Part shown: one piece after another, positions 53,098 to 61,913 of the stretch
Numbering within the stretch: position 1 is the stretch's first letter
Layout of the letters: each line of letters opens with the position of its first letter
IMG/VR virus record: IMGVR_UViG_3300024344_002032
Span: 1 to 64,000 of that record
Origin: a virus
DNA length: 64,000 nucleotides
Direction: 5' to 3' (one strand)
Notes under the pieces: model-generated
Databases searched by the model: none
The model's input: only the letters and a program-made list of their open reading frames with translations
Told to the model about the DNA's origin: nothing
Made by a program: the position numbers and the translations under genes

Positions 53098-53608
53098 TTA
53101 ATTTATCAGGATCTAACTCTGAATAAAATTCCTTTTGTCGTTTTTTTATAAATTCATATTCTTTAGCTTGTGCATCAAAATCTTCTCTCAGAATACAAGG
53201 TATCAAAACTTCATTAATATCAATATGTGGATATTGTGTTAATAAAATATGTTTTACACAAACCATACGATGAGATCCATCCCACATTTCATAATCGCCT
53301 GTATCAAATTGTGGTCTAATACATATAGGTTCTTTCATACCATGTTCAAGAATACTTCCTTCCATCATTTCATATTCCCAAGTAGCTTGTTTTTTAAAAT
53401 CTTCTGGACTATACCAATTATGAATAAACATTTCAGCATCTACTGCACCAACTCTTTTAGGACTTGTATGATTGCCAGGATGTACTTTACCATCATTACC
53501 AGTCCAACGACCAGTTCTTATTACTAAATGTTTCATTTTAATATAAAGTACTTCTTCTCTAACTTCTTCAAAGATATTTTCTATTGCTAAAAATTTTAAT
53601 TCTTCCAT
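53081..53608 (-). CDS. ParB/Srx-like domain protein, N-terminal part of a probable frameshifted fusion
   Basis: A 175-residue frame with AAGGAC before the ATG. GMKEPICIRPQFDTGDYEMW followed by DGSHRMVCVKHI near 110 is the ParB/sulfiredoxin-fold signature (D-G-x-H-R), then NEVLIPCIL. ParB-fold proteins include DNA-binding CTPases and free-serine kinases such as SbnI. The frame ends in SELDPDKLKSCSR, where an extra base in an A5 run seems to shift it; the corrected protein would continue ...DKLKAVPDKDVSHFW into the PLP domain. A kinase-plus-PLP enzyme on a small metabolite is one inference. Confidence 0.65.
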   Translation of the reverse strand: MEELKFLAIENIFEEVREEVLYIKMKHLVIRTGRWTGNDGKVHPGNHTSPKRVGAVDAEMFIHNWYSPEDFKKQATWEYEMMEGSILEHGMKEPICIRPQFDTGDYEMWDGSHRMVCVKHILLTQYPHIDINEVLIPCILREDFDAQAKEYEFIKKRQKEFYSELDPDKLKSCSR

Positions 53609-53631
53609 TATATATGTCCTTATATATGTCC
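53608..53631. repeat. 12-bp tandem duplication containing a ribosome site
   Basis: Two perfect copies of a 12-mer; the coding strand reads GGACATATATAAGGACATATATAATGG. One copy forms the stop region of the 2OG oxygenase gene and the other the AAGGAC ribosome site and start of the ParB-like gene. It does not break a frame. Confidence 0.85.
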
Positions 53632-54141
53632 TGTTAATTGTAATGAATATCTATAGTCTATTCCTATATTTGATGCAGCGTGTTCCATATCGCCTGGCCA
53701 CCAAACCCAATATCCTGCTTTCCAATCTACAATTGGTTTACCATTCACTTCAAGATAGTGACCAGGTTTCCAATCTTCTAACAAAAGTAAAACTCTCTCT
53801 GATTGACGTTGCGTAAGATTAAATTTTTTTGTATATTCTTGATATAAATCTGCGTGTGTAGGTAATATAACTCCTGTTTCCATTCTGTAAAAGTTAGCGC
53901 CAATATCTTTCCAACCAAAATCTTTTTCTAGCCACTCTACTATTTTAGATGTCCAACTCGGATGTTTCTCACCATGAGGACACATAGCTCCAGTAAAAAG
54001 TTCATCGGGATGTGTGTATCCCTCTTTTCTCCATCTTTTCATATCTTGAGGATTATTATGAACAACTTTATAATAATTTAAATCTTTATATTGTTCATCC
54101 CAAAATGGTTCAATACTTCCTAATCTAAATTTACTCATCAT
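53620..54141 (-). CDS. 2OG-Fe(II) oxygenase (Asp/Asn hydroxylase-like)
   Basis: A 173-residue protein starting ATG at 54141 or 54138 (MMSKFRLGS), overlapping the previous stop in ATGATGAGTAA. ILPTHADLYQEY near 93 gives H-x-D; RVLLLLEDWKPGHYLEV is the core strand pair; DMEHAASNIGIDYRYSL near 150 gives the distal His and the Arg that binds 2-oxoglutarate. This resembles aspartyl/asparaginyl beta-hydroxylase-type domains. Substrate unknown. Confidence 0.75.
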   Translation of the reverse strand: MMSKFRLGSIEPFWDEQYKDLNYYKVVHNNPQDMKRWRKEGYTHPDELFTGAMCPHGEKHPSWTSKIVEWLEKDFGWKDIGANFYRMETGVILPTHADLYQEYTKKFNLTQRQSERVLLLLEDWKPGHYLEVNGKPIVDWKAGYWVWWPGDMEHAASNIGIDYRYSLQLTGHI

Positions 54142-54823
54142 ATAATCTCGTGTGTGTATATTCATCAGAATCATAAATACTTCTATGTGGTGGATCGTTT
54201 TCATCATAATCACTTGAACTAATATAGTAAAAAATTCTCAATGCAGTTCTTACCTGATTCTTAGGACAAGTTAATTGTTTTACTGAATGGTATGGTGATT
54301 CTTTTTTATTTTCAAACATTATAAATCGATTAAACATTGGTGCTACTTCATCAATCAACTCTCCATGCCTACCAGTCCAATATTGTTGATGACCACCCCA
54401 AGTTTCTTTCCAATCTGGATTTAAAAATAAAAAACAAGTTAATTTTCTATGTAATCTTAATCTATCATTCCAATTGAAATCATGATGAATTTTTAAATCT
54501 TTACCTTTTCTAAATCTACTAAATCCTGCTCCAACTAAGTGAGGGTCTGGCATCAGTCCTACAATACCTGTAAGTTGTTCTAATTCATAAATAAATTCTC
54601 CACTATGAAATAAATCGTAAGTTATTTTATGTGCAGTTTTTGTATAAAATAAATCATTATACTCTTCCATAGCAGAACCAGCTCTACTGAATAATGTCCA
54701 TCCACCTTTTGGTGCACTTAAACATTCATCGTGTAATTCTAAACAAGTTTTTTCATCTAAGAAATTATCTACATAGATAAAGGGAACTTCAGATTCATCC
54801 CATTGTCTTTTTTTGTAAATCAC
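54131..54823 (-). CDS. 2OG-Fe(II) oxygenase (2OG-FeII_Oxy_3-like)
   Basis: A 230-residue protein with probable GTG start at 54823 (GGAG ten bases upstream, overlapping the radical SAM gene by 29 bases). LKIHHDFNWND near 113 gives H-x-D, LTCFLFLNPDW and WGGHQQYW are core strands, SPYHSVKQL near 180 gives the distal His, and RTALRIFYYI the Arg. It resembles prolyl hydroxylase-type enzymes common in marine T4-like phages. Lies between a radical SAM enzyme and another oxygenase. Confidence 0.85.
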   Translation of the reverse strand: MIYKKRQWDESEVPFIYVDNFLDEKTCLELHDECLSAPKGGWTLFSRAGSAMEEYNDLFYTKTAHKITYDLFHSGEFIYELEQLTGIVGLMPDPHLVGAGFSRFRKGKDLKIHHDFNWNDRLRLHRKLTCFLFLNPDWKETWGGHQQYWTGRHGELIDEVAPMFNRFIMFENKKESPYHSVKQLTCPKNQVRTALRIFYYISSSDYDENDPPHRSIYDSDEYTHTRLYDE

Positions 54824-56762
54824 CTTTATTGTTCTCCATTATTGATTTATAACGACCTTCTTTTCTTCCCCACCAAAATAAATCTCTACACCATTTAATA
54901 TAATCACCTTTATAATTCTTTCCAGCATTTGAATCAACTGTTAATTCATAACCACCATTAGTTAAAGGTTTTCCTTTATTAATAACATCGTGAATATTAT
55001 ATGGTAACTTTAATTTATATGGATATTTTTTATCTGGATTAACTATTGCATTTTTTTGAAAATAAATTACAGTATCAAGAATAGTTTCATCTGAAATATA
55101 ATTACTTTCTAAAATAAAATCTTTAATTTCTTGATAAAATAAATCTACTTTTTTCCAAATCTTTACAATAGAACCCTCATCAAATTCCCAAGTTCTTTTA
55201 TCTTCTAAATACCATCCCCAATGACGATCATTAATAAACACATCTTTTAATGCAACTTTAAACTCTTTTATCTCTTTACCTAAGACCGTATCTTGTTTAT
55301 TAGAAAAATATTTATGTAATTTTTTATAAAAATCTTCAAAAGTTATATTAGAATAATTCTTTAAAAATCTAGACACAAACTGAGTTAAACCAAAGAAATG
55401 AGTTATCATTATAAACCATCTAAATTCATGTGCTTGTAACAATTCATCAAAACTCATAGTAGCTGTTTGAATCGCTATATTTTCCTCTTCACTTTCATCT
55501 ATTTCAGTTTCAGTTATATGATAATACAATGCTTTAGTCTTGGTATATTTAATTTTATACTTATCAATATATTCTGGATCACCAAATGGTGTATTTGGTA
55601 ATATACTCAATGGATAAATTCCTAAATAATTATGAAGTCCATAATTCATCAATTTAAATATACCATCTTTAAAACTATCAAGAGTTTCTTCTGGCAAACC
55701 AACAATTAATTCTGCATATATCGGTAAATTAATTTCATTACATTTATCAATAAATTCTTTCATATCATCACCAACAATATTTTTTCTCATTACTGCTTTT
55801 AAAGTATCTGGATTAAATGATTGTAAAGCCATAGTTAATCCTTTTGCCATATTACCATCTTTTAATTTTTGAGCAATAGGTATAAGTTTTATTCCTCTAT
55901 CTTTTGCCCAATCATTTCGAAACACCATTGGAAAACCATATTTCTTTTTCAATTCAACTAAAAGTTCTGCTATTTTATAATCTCTTTCAAAATATAATCC
56001 AAAATTAGAATCTGCATTATCAATATACTCAACTTTATTTTCTGCCATCCACATAAATTCTTTTTGTATCTTCTGATAACTTTGTGGTTTTATTTTTTGA
56101 AAATATAAATCCCCAATCTCACAATAAGTACATCTATAAGGACAACCTCTAACAGATTCTACTGTAGCAGTGAAAACATATTTATCTTTCCACTTATCAA
56201 CAAATCTATCCATCAATCCATTTAGATATGGACTTGGCATAGAATCAATATCTGCAATTCTTTGTTGAGTTGGATTTGTTTTAAATTTATCATCTTTAAG
56301 TTTGTATGTAATACCATTTACTTTTGACCAATCTTTATCTTTTAAATTTTCTAATAAAATTTGTTCAAAAGTTAATTCTCCCTCACCATGAACTAAAATA
56401 TCAACATACGGATGTTCTTTAAAAAAATCTTGTTCATGTTTTAATCTATCTGCTGATGGTTGATGTTGTCCACCATAAATAATAATACAATCTGGATATT
56501 TTTCTTTTACTTTTGTTGCAACTTCATTATTAAATGCCCAATTCCAAACAAAACAAGAAAATCCAATTACTGATGGATTGTCAATATCATCAACAAATTT
56601 ATCTATCTCATCACGAACAAATAAAATATCAGTAAGATTATAATTCTTTTCTATAGTTTTATTTGTTTGACAATGAGACCAAAGCAAACCTGTAGAGTAT
56701 GGTAAACGAACTTGTCTACCATCAAAAACATATGATGCTTCAATTAGATATAAGTTTTTAAT
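54795..56762 (-). CDS. B12-binding radical SAM enzyme with probable ATT start
   Basis: A 655-residue protein when read from ATT at 56762. The sequence from there, IKNLYLIEASYVFDGRQVRL then PYSTGLLWSH, is coding-like and typical of this family's N-terminus; AGGAG lies six bases before the ATT, which overlaps the previous stop. No ATG or GTG fits. Residues 45-150 form the B12-binding domain (IGFSCFVWNWAFN, GGQHQPS, VHGEGELTFEQ). ESVRGCPYRCTYCEIG near 185 is CxxxCxxC, and YAELIVGLPEETLDSF is typical. The C-terminal 250 residues are a helical extension of unknown role. Confidence 0.85.
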   Translation of the reverse strand: MKNLYLIEASYVFDGRQVRLPYSTGLLWSHCQTNKTIEKNYNLTDILFVRDEIDKFVDDIDNPSVIGFSCFVWNWAFNNEVATKVKEKYPDCIIIYGGQHQPSADRLKHEQDFFKEHPYVDILVHGEGELTFEQILLENLKDKDWSKVNGITYKLKDDKFKTNPTQQRIADIDSMPSPYLNGLMDRFVDKWKDKYVFTATVESVRGCPYRCTYCEIGDLYFQKIKPQSYQKIQKEFMWMAENKVEYIDNADSNFGLYFERDYKIAELLVELKKKYGFPMVFRNDWAKDRGIKLIPIAQKLKDGNMAKGLTMALQSFNPDTLKAVMRKNIVGDDMKEFIDKCNEINLPIYAELIVGLPEETLDSFKDGIFKLMNYGLHNYLGIYPLSILPNTPFGDPEYIDKYKIKYTKTKALYYHITETEIDESEEENIAIQTATMSFDELLQAHEFRWFIMITHFFGLTQFVSRFLKNYSNITFEDFYKKLHKYFSNKQDTVLGKEIKEFKVALKDVFINDRHWGWYLEDKRTWEFDEGSIVKIWKKVDLFYQEIKDFILESNYISDETILDTVIYFQKNAIVNPDKKYPYKLKLPYNIHDVINKGKPLTNGGYELTVDSNAGKNYKGDYIKWCRDLFWWGRKEGRYKSIMENNKGDLQKKTMG

Positions 56763-58017
56763 TATTGTCTCCTATACGTATTACTTTACATCCCTCTTTA
56801 TCTGGAATGTATCTCCATGGATCAATAATTATCGACTCATCATCAAAAGGGAAGTTTACAAAGTCCTCATGCTTAGTTCCGATAAAATAACATTGAGGAA
56901 GTCCATCATACTCTGACATATCTTGCCAATCACCAAAAGGTTCATCTATATAAGGATCATACATAGTTGCAGACAAACCTCTTTCTTTTAAAATATTAGA
57001 TAATAATATTGACGGGCTTCCTGTAGTAATATTAGTTTGTGGTTTAAATGATTTACCAAGTATTGTTATAGGTAATCCATTTGATTCCTTTTCAATCATA
57101 TCAGCTAACCACTCTGTCTGAACTTCTCTCTGTTTCATTATATTATCAAACCAATTAAACCTCAATCCAAGTTCATCACTCAACCAACTCAATGCTATGT
57201 TATCTCTTGGATGACAACCACCACCATCTCCCATACCACCACTTAGATACTTGTCTGAGATAATACGTTTGTTACACATCTTTAGTGCATTCATTACTTC
57301 ATCTACATTTGTATTTGGTAGATGATGACACATCTCCATAAGTGTATTTACATATGCTATCTTAGTTCCTATAAAAGTATTATAAGCAACCTTAATTAAT
57401 TCTGCGTTCTCAATAGTTGTTTCGTAGAATGGTGCATGATTAATTGTTCTGTAAAACTTCTTTGCTTTTTTTGCAGCTTCTTCATCATCTACACCAAACA
57501 AAATAATCTCTGGTCTAAGAAAGTCTTCCATTGTAGTTCCCATAGCAATAAAGAATGGATTATAACATAGTTTAGTATACTCACTTAATAAAGGTTTTAT
57601 ATCTCTTCGTATTGTGCCAGGAAGAACTGTAGATATAACAATTACAGTCATTTCTTTTTTCTGTTGAAACAACTCATAGTCAAGTTCAGTTAAACCATCA
57701 ATCAAATAACTATAATCAAAATCTTCTCTTTCATCAGGTATTCTTGTTGTTCCCTCAAACTTCTCACCATGTGGTGTCTGTATAGGAACAAATATAATAT
57801 CTGAATGTTCTACTAATTCTTTTACACTCTTGATTTCTATATTACTTTTATCTAAATAATCTTGAGCCCATATTTCTTTATATGGAAGTTTCTTAGTGTC
57901 AAGTATTTTCTTAACACTTGGTGAAGGATCGTAACCTATAACTTTATGACCTCTTATTTCTACTGCTAAAGCACAAGGTAATCCTAATTTTCCTAAACCC
58001 ATAAATCCTACGTTCAT
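56758..58017 (-). CDS. UDP-glucose/GDP-mannose dehydrogenase family enzyme
   Basis: A 419-residue protein. MNVGFMGLGKLGLPCALAVE is the NAD-binding start; VISTVLPGTIRRDI and NAELIKVAYNTFIGTKIAY are family motifs; GGGCHPRDNIALSW near 258 contains the catalytic Cys (in the usual GGSCFPKD position); GKSFKPQTNITTGSPS is the C-terminal domain motif. The family oxidises a UDP- or GDP-hexose to the uronic acid in two steps. It provides a uronic-acid-type precursor or a related product for the glycan. Confidence 0.85.
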   Translation of the reverse strand: MNVGFMGLGKLGLPCALAVEIRGHKVIGYDPSPSVKKILDTKKLPYKEIWAQDYLDKSNIEIKSVKELVEHSDIIFVPIQTPHGEKFEGTTRIPDEREDFDYSYLIDGLTELDYELFQQKKEMTVIVISTVLPGTIRRDIKPLLSEYTKLCYNPFFIAMGTTMEDFLRPEIILFGVDDEEAAKKAKKFYRTINHAPFYETTIENAELIKVAYNTFIGTKIAYVNTLMEMCHHLPNTNVDEVMNALKMCNKRIISDKYLSGGMGDGGGCHPRDNIALSWLSDELGLRFNWFDNIMKQREVQTEWLADMIEKESNGLPITILGKSFKPQTNITTGSPSILLSNILKERGLSATMYDPYIDEPFGDWQDMSEYDGLPQCYFIGTKHEDFVNFPFDDESIIIDPWRYIPDKEGCKVIRIGDNN

Positions 58018-59117
58018 TTTGATATCTCCGTTAAATCTTTTATAAATTCTCTTTCAAAAATTAAGTCAAAATCTAAAAAATTATTTTTATTATGTATTAA
58101 TTTATCTTCTACACTTTTATATAATTCAGATAAATATTCATTACTCATATTACACAATCTTTTAATTTCTTTTTGTACAAATCTAAATCTTACATCATTA
58201 TCTTCTATCTCATCATATGATTCATCAAACCATTCTGGAAAAGTTTCGAATCCATATTTTTTTAATAATTTTAAATAACCAATACCCACATCACTAAATA
58301 CTATAAATGGATGATAATAAAACAATGGTTTATTTATTTTCTCTGAAAGCATCGTTCCACTATTAGTTTCAGCAACTATAGAAAAATAACAATCTTGATG
58401 ATACTCCACTAAATTATCAGTTAAAAGATTTGACTCACCATTTAAAATTCTTTTTTTATCATCTTTGTGAGACCAGCTATTTGGTAAAATAACATCTTTA
58501 TCTAAATAAGAAATGTGTCCTTGTTCTTTTACAAAATTATTCTCTTGATAAAAATTCCACATTTCATCTCTCGATGTAGTCTTTCTACCCATCAAACATA
58601 TAAATTTTTTACTAAGTTCTTCATTTTCTCTTACATATGTATCTGTACATTCATGTGTGTGTAATTCTCTATTAGCGCATGTACATTCTTTACTTGACCA
58701 CCCTTTTTTAGGTCCTCTCATAGTTAACATTCTAAGTAGATAAGATTGAAAATATATTACATTTATTTTTTCTTTAATACCCATTGTTTTACACCAATCA
58801 GAATAATGTTTTTCAACATGATAATCATTAGTAATAAATAAAATATCTTGTGGTGGTATCTTCGCTTCTTTAAGAACTTTATGTAAATTTATATGTAATT
58901 TACAATCCATCCAATGTGCTTCTGTATCTTCGATTATTACAACGAATCTTTTATTTTGTTCTTTCATCTCTTTATATTTTTCAATAAATAAATCAACATA
59001 TAAGCTATCAGCAATATCTAGTTCAAATCTATTTTTATCTGGATACACAACACAATTATCAAGTAAATATTTCCAAGAATTTGAAGTCATTGATTTTCCA
59101 TAATCTTCAAACATCAT
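58014..59117 (-). CDS. GT10-like putative glycosyltransferase, paralogue 1
   Basis: A 367-residue protein. The C-terminal third has SEKINKPLFYYHPFIVFSD and then GFETFPEWFDESYDEIED, which resembles the donor-binding region of GT10 fucosyltransferases and other GT-B enzymes (S/T-E-K-x-x-K/N-x-L/P...P-I/F). The neighbouring gene has the same block, so the two are diverged paralogues. The middle carries a Cys/His cluster (SKECTCANRELHTHECTD) absent from the partner. Sugar donor and acceptor unknown. Confidence 0.6.
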   Translation of the reverse strand: MMFEDYGKSMTSNSWKYLLDNCVVYPDKNRFELDIADSLYVDLFIEKYKEMKEQNKRFVVIIEDTEAHWMDCKLHINLHKVLKEAKIPPQDILFITNDYHVEKHYSDWCKTMGIKEKINVIYFQSYLLRMLTMRGPKKGWSSKECTCANRELHTHECTDTYVRENEELSKKFICLMGRKTTSRDEMWNFYQENNFVKEQGHISYLDKDVILPNSWSHKDDKKRILNGESNLLTDNLVEYHQDCYFSIVAETNSGTMLSEKINKPLFYYHPFIVFSDVGIGYLKLLKKYGFETFPEWFDESYDEIEDNDVRFRFVQKEIKRLCNMSNEYLSELYKSVEDKLIHNKNNFLDFDLIFEREFIKDLTEISK

Positions 59118-60174
59118 AAATCCTTTTAATTTTATCTGTAAATTGTTTTATTATTTCCTCACAGCTGAATAATACCTTTTGATTGTGAATACATTTTTCT
59201 TCAACCGATTCACAAATCTTGTGAAGTTCCTCTTGATTCATAGTACCAACTCTTAGTATTTCCTTTTTAATAAAAGCATCTCTTTTATCCATATCTTCTA
59301 TCTCATCGTAAGACTCATCAAATAATTCTGGAAATGTTTCAAACCCATAATCTCTTAATTGTTTTAATGCACCAACAGAACACATCATAATAAATGGGTG
59401 TCCATGAGCTAATACCTTTGTTGTTTTTTCTGTTAAAAATAATGAATTAGGTGCAACAGTCCATTTGTTAGATTCTGGTATAAATGAAAAATAGGAACGA
59501 TTAAAATAATATCCTAAATTATCTGTTTTTGCTGTAGAATTTCTTTGAGTAATATTTTTTATTATTCCACTATCTTCTAATACTATTGGATCCTTCCATT
59601 CATTGTTTCCAATATAACTAATATAATTACTATCCCATAAATTATTATCATTAAAAAATTTCTGTAAAGAGTTTCTATGTCGTGAATAGATTCCCATAAG
59701 ACACATAAAATTTCTGTTAGGGTGTATAGGTCTATCTTTATATTTTATTATTTCATGAATATTAGTTAATTTATATTCAAGTGCTCTATGTTGAAATAAA
59801 CTTGGATGTCCTATTACATTCATTTTATATTTTATATTTTTTTGTTCACACCATTTATTATATAATGTTTCAAAGTTACAATCTTCCGTCATCAAAATAA
59901 CTTTTTTTGCATTTATATTTTCTAATAAAAAATTATGTAATTTTGTAAATGAATCTTCACCACTACGATTAAAAATATCACACTCCCAATATTCATTTAA
60001 ATCTATTAATATAAATGATTTATCCAAACTATCCATTTTATTAATAGCTTCAAGTAATTCTTTTTCTTTTACTGGATTATCTTCTAATTCATAATTAAAA
60101 GGTCTTTCATCAAAAATAAAAATTTTATCAGTAATCAGTTTTTGTATATTAGAATTAAAATTATCCAAGTACAT
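59107..60174 (-). CDS. GT10-like putative glycosyltransferase, paralogue 2
   Basis: A 355-residue protein sharing with its downstream neighbour the block FLTEKTTKVLAHGHPFIM and GFETFPELFDESYDEIED near 250-300. NRNFMCLMGIYSRHRNSL near 170 parallels KKFICLMGRKTTSRDEM of the partner. Together the two look like a tandem duplication that has diverged, perhaps adding successive sugars. Overlaps both neighbours by 11-14 bases. Confidence 0.6.
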   Translation of the reverse strand: MYLDNFNSNIQKLITDKIFIFDERPFNYELEDNPVKEKELLEAINKMDSLDKSFILIDLNEYWECDIFNRSGEDSFTKLHNFLLENINAKKVILMTEDCNFETLYNKWCEQKNIKYKMNVIGHPSLFQHRALEYKLTNIHEIIKYKDRPIHPNRNFMCLMGIYSRHRNSLQKFFNDNNLWDSNYISYIGNNEWKDPIVLEDSGIIKNITQRNSTAKTDNLGYYFNRSYFSFIPESNKWTVAPNSLFLTEKTTKVLAHGHPFIMMCSVGALKQLRDYGFETFPELFDESYDEIEDMDKRDAFIKKEILRVGTMNQEELHKICESVEEKCIHNQKVLFSCEEIIKQFTDKIKRIYDV

Positions 60175-60997
60175 ATTTTTTACCTTTTAAATCTTTACCT
60201 ATCATCTCTATAATGTATTTAGAAAATTTACTCAATCGAAAACCTTTTTTAAAACAAAATGATCCTACATTCAAATTAAATTGTTTATAATAAAATTTAC
60301 ACAACTCTTCACCTAACGATTTAGTAAATTGATATTCATCTACATATATATCATCCTTTGGCATACAACTAATATAAAATATCTGAGCATATTTGGAATT
60401 TTCCCATTTATGTCCTATAAATTCTGTAATTCTTTCGTTATTTCTCCTATCTATATCTTCTTTATGTTGACCATGAATAGCAAATTCAAGCATATTTTTA
60501 GTACTAATAACATTAGCATCAAGTGAATCCATAGGAAACGAAATACCAGTATGTTGATATTCTTTAAAATGATCAACATTTTTAGCTACATCAAGTACAT
60601 GAGTTAATCCTGCACAATGAATTATTATATCTGGATTTCCAATTTGATAACCATTTGTATGATAGTTTTCTGGCTGACCAAGATCACAATCTAATAAATT
60701 ATCAAAAACTCTACCAGTTCTTCGTCTTACTTTCATACTACCATCTTTATCTTTATGATCTGGTCTTCTGTATGGTTTGGCTATATCACAAACTAAATAC
60801 CTAACACCTAACATTTTTTTTGAATCATCTATTTTTTTACTAGTAGAATAATTGTCAAGAGAAATAATGTTAAGTTTAACATCTTTCTTTCCATCATATT
60901 CATAGTCTGCTTGAAAATTGAGTAATTCTCTAATCACACTTCTCCCAATAACACCTCCTCCGCCAGTTACTAATACTCTTAAAGAACTATCCTTCAT
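60161..60997 (-). CDS. SDR family NAD-dependent epimerase/dehydratase
   Basis: A 278-residue SDR. LRVLVTGGGGVIGRSVIREL binds the cofactor, IIHCAGLTHVLD follows, FYISCMPKDDIYVDEYQFTKSLGE near 215 holds the Ser-like residue and the intact Y-x-x-x-K. It is shorter at the C-terminus than typical 310-340-residue epimerases and ends in a Lys-rich segment, so the substrate-binding domain is reduced. Overlaps neighbours by 11-14 bases. Confidence 0.72.
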   Translation of the reverse strand: MKDSSLRVLVTGGGGVIGRSVIRELLNFQADYEYDGKKDVKLNIISLDNYSTSKKIDDSKKMLGVRYLVCDIAKPYRRPDHKDKDGSMKVRRRTGRVFDNLLDCDLGQPENYHTNGYQIGNPDIIIHCAGLTHVLDVAKNVDHFKEYQHTGISFPMDSLDANVISTKNMLEFAIHGQHKEDIDRRNNERITEFIGHKWENSKYAQIFYISCMPKDDIYVDEYQFTKSLGEELCKFYYKQFNLNVGSFCFKKGFRLSKFSKYIIEMIGKDLKGKKYVLG

Positions 60998-61913
60998 TTG
61001 AATACCACTCTATAGTTTCTGTAATTCCATCTTCTAGTGTATAGTTTGGTTTAAACCCAACCGACTCTGCTCTACTTGTATCCATTTGTCGTCTCATATC
61101 ACCATTTGGTTTTGTTGTATCATAATCTATTTCTTGTTCAAAATAATTTGCGATTATCTCTGCAATATCTGAAATTCTTACCTCTTTACCACTACCAAGA
61201 TTTACTGGTACATTTATTTTATTTTCAACCATGTGTAACATACCACGAGCTACATCTTTAGAATAAATAAAATCTCTTATAGGTGAACCATCACCCCATA
61301 CCTCTAATATATCATTGTTGTCGTGATATGCTTTTTTAATTAATGAAGCTATAACAGTAGATTCATCTCCAAAATTATCGTGAGGTCCATATATGTTAGC
61401 AGGTCTAACTATAGATATATTATCATATCCATATGTAGCTCTAATAGCATAACAACTTAACTCACCCATCCGTTTTATATAAGCTGGAACTTTATCATTC
61501 TCACTTGGAACTTTATTCCATACATCATCTTCTTTATAATATTCACTTGGTGGATAAACTCCGATTGAACTTGTGTATAAAAACCAATCTGGTTTCCATT
61601 GTCCAACTGCCTGTATAACATTAGTATCAAACTGTACCATTGGTAAATAATCTGCAGGTTTTTCTTTTGCTCTAAGTGGTGAACCTTTAATTCCTGCTAA
61701 ATGATAAACATGATCATAATCTGCAATTATACTTGTATTGGTTTTAAATGTCATATCACAAGGTTCATAATCAACATTATCTGGCAAATCTTGTGGTATC
61801 TTAAAACCAACATCTGCAACACAAACCTCATCGTAAACCTTAGAACACAACTCTGTAAGTTGTCTTCCAACCATTCCTCTTCCACCTATTATGAGTGCAG
61901 TTTTATTTATCAT
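60987..61913 (-). CDS. SDR sugar epimerase/reductase, GDP-fucose-synthase-like
   Basis: A 308-residue protein starting ATG at 61913 (MINKTALIIGGRGMVGRQLT), with GGAG nine bases upstream; the longer frame adds METII without a usable ribosome site. G-G-R-G-M-V-G binds NAD(P). LYTSSIGVYPPSEYY supplies Ser/Thr, and AYIKRMGELSCYA stands where Y-x-x-x-K is expected: the Lys is kept, the Tyr four residues before is Pro. RPANIYGPHDNFGDES and RDFIYSKDVA are typical of GDP-fucose synthase-like enzymes. Confidence 0.8.
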   Translation of the reverse strand: MINKTALIIGGRGMVGRQLTELCSKVYDEVCVADVGFKIPQDLPDNVDYEPCDMTFKTNTSIIADYDHVYHLAGIKGSPLRAKEKPADYLPMVQFDTNVIQAVGQWKPDWFLYTSSIGVYPPSEYYKEDDVWNKVPSENDKVPAYIKRMGELSCYAIRATYGYDNISIVRPANIYGPHDNFGDESTVIASLIKKAYHDNNDILEVWGDGSPIRDFIYSKDVARGMLHMVENKINVPVNLGSGKEVRISDIAEIIANYFEQEIDYDTTKPNGDMRRQMDTSRAESVGFKPNYTLEDGITETIEWYSNEG

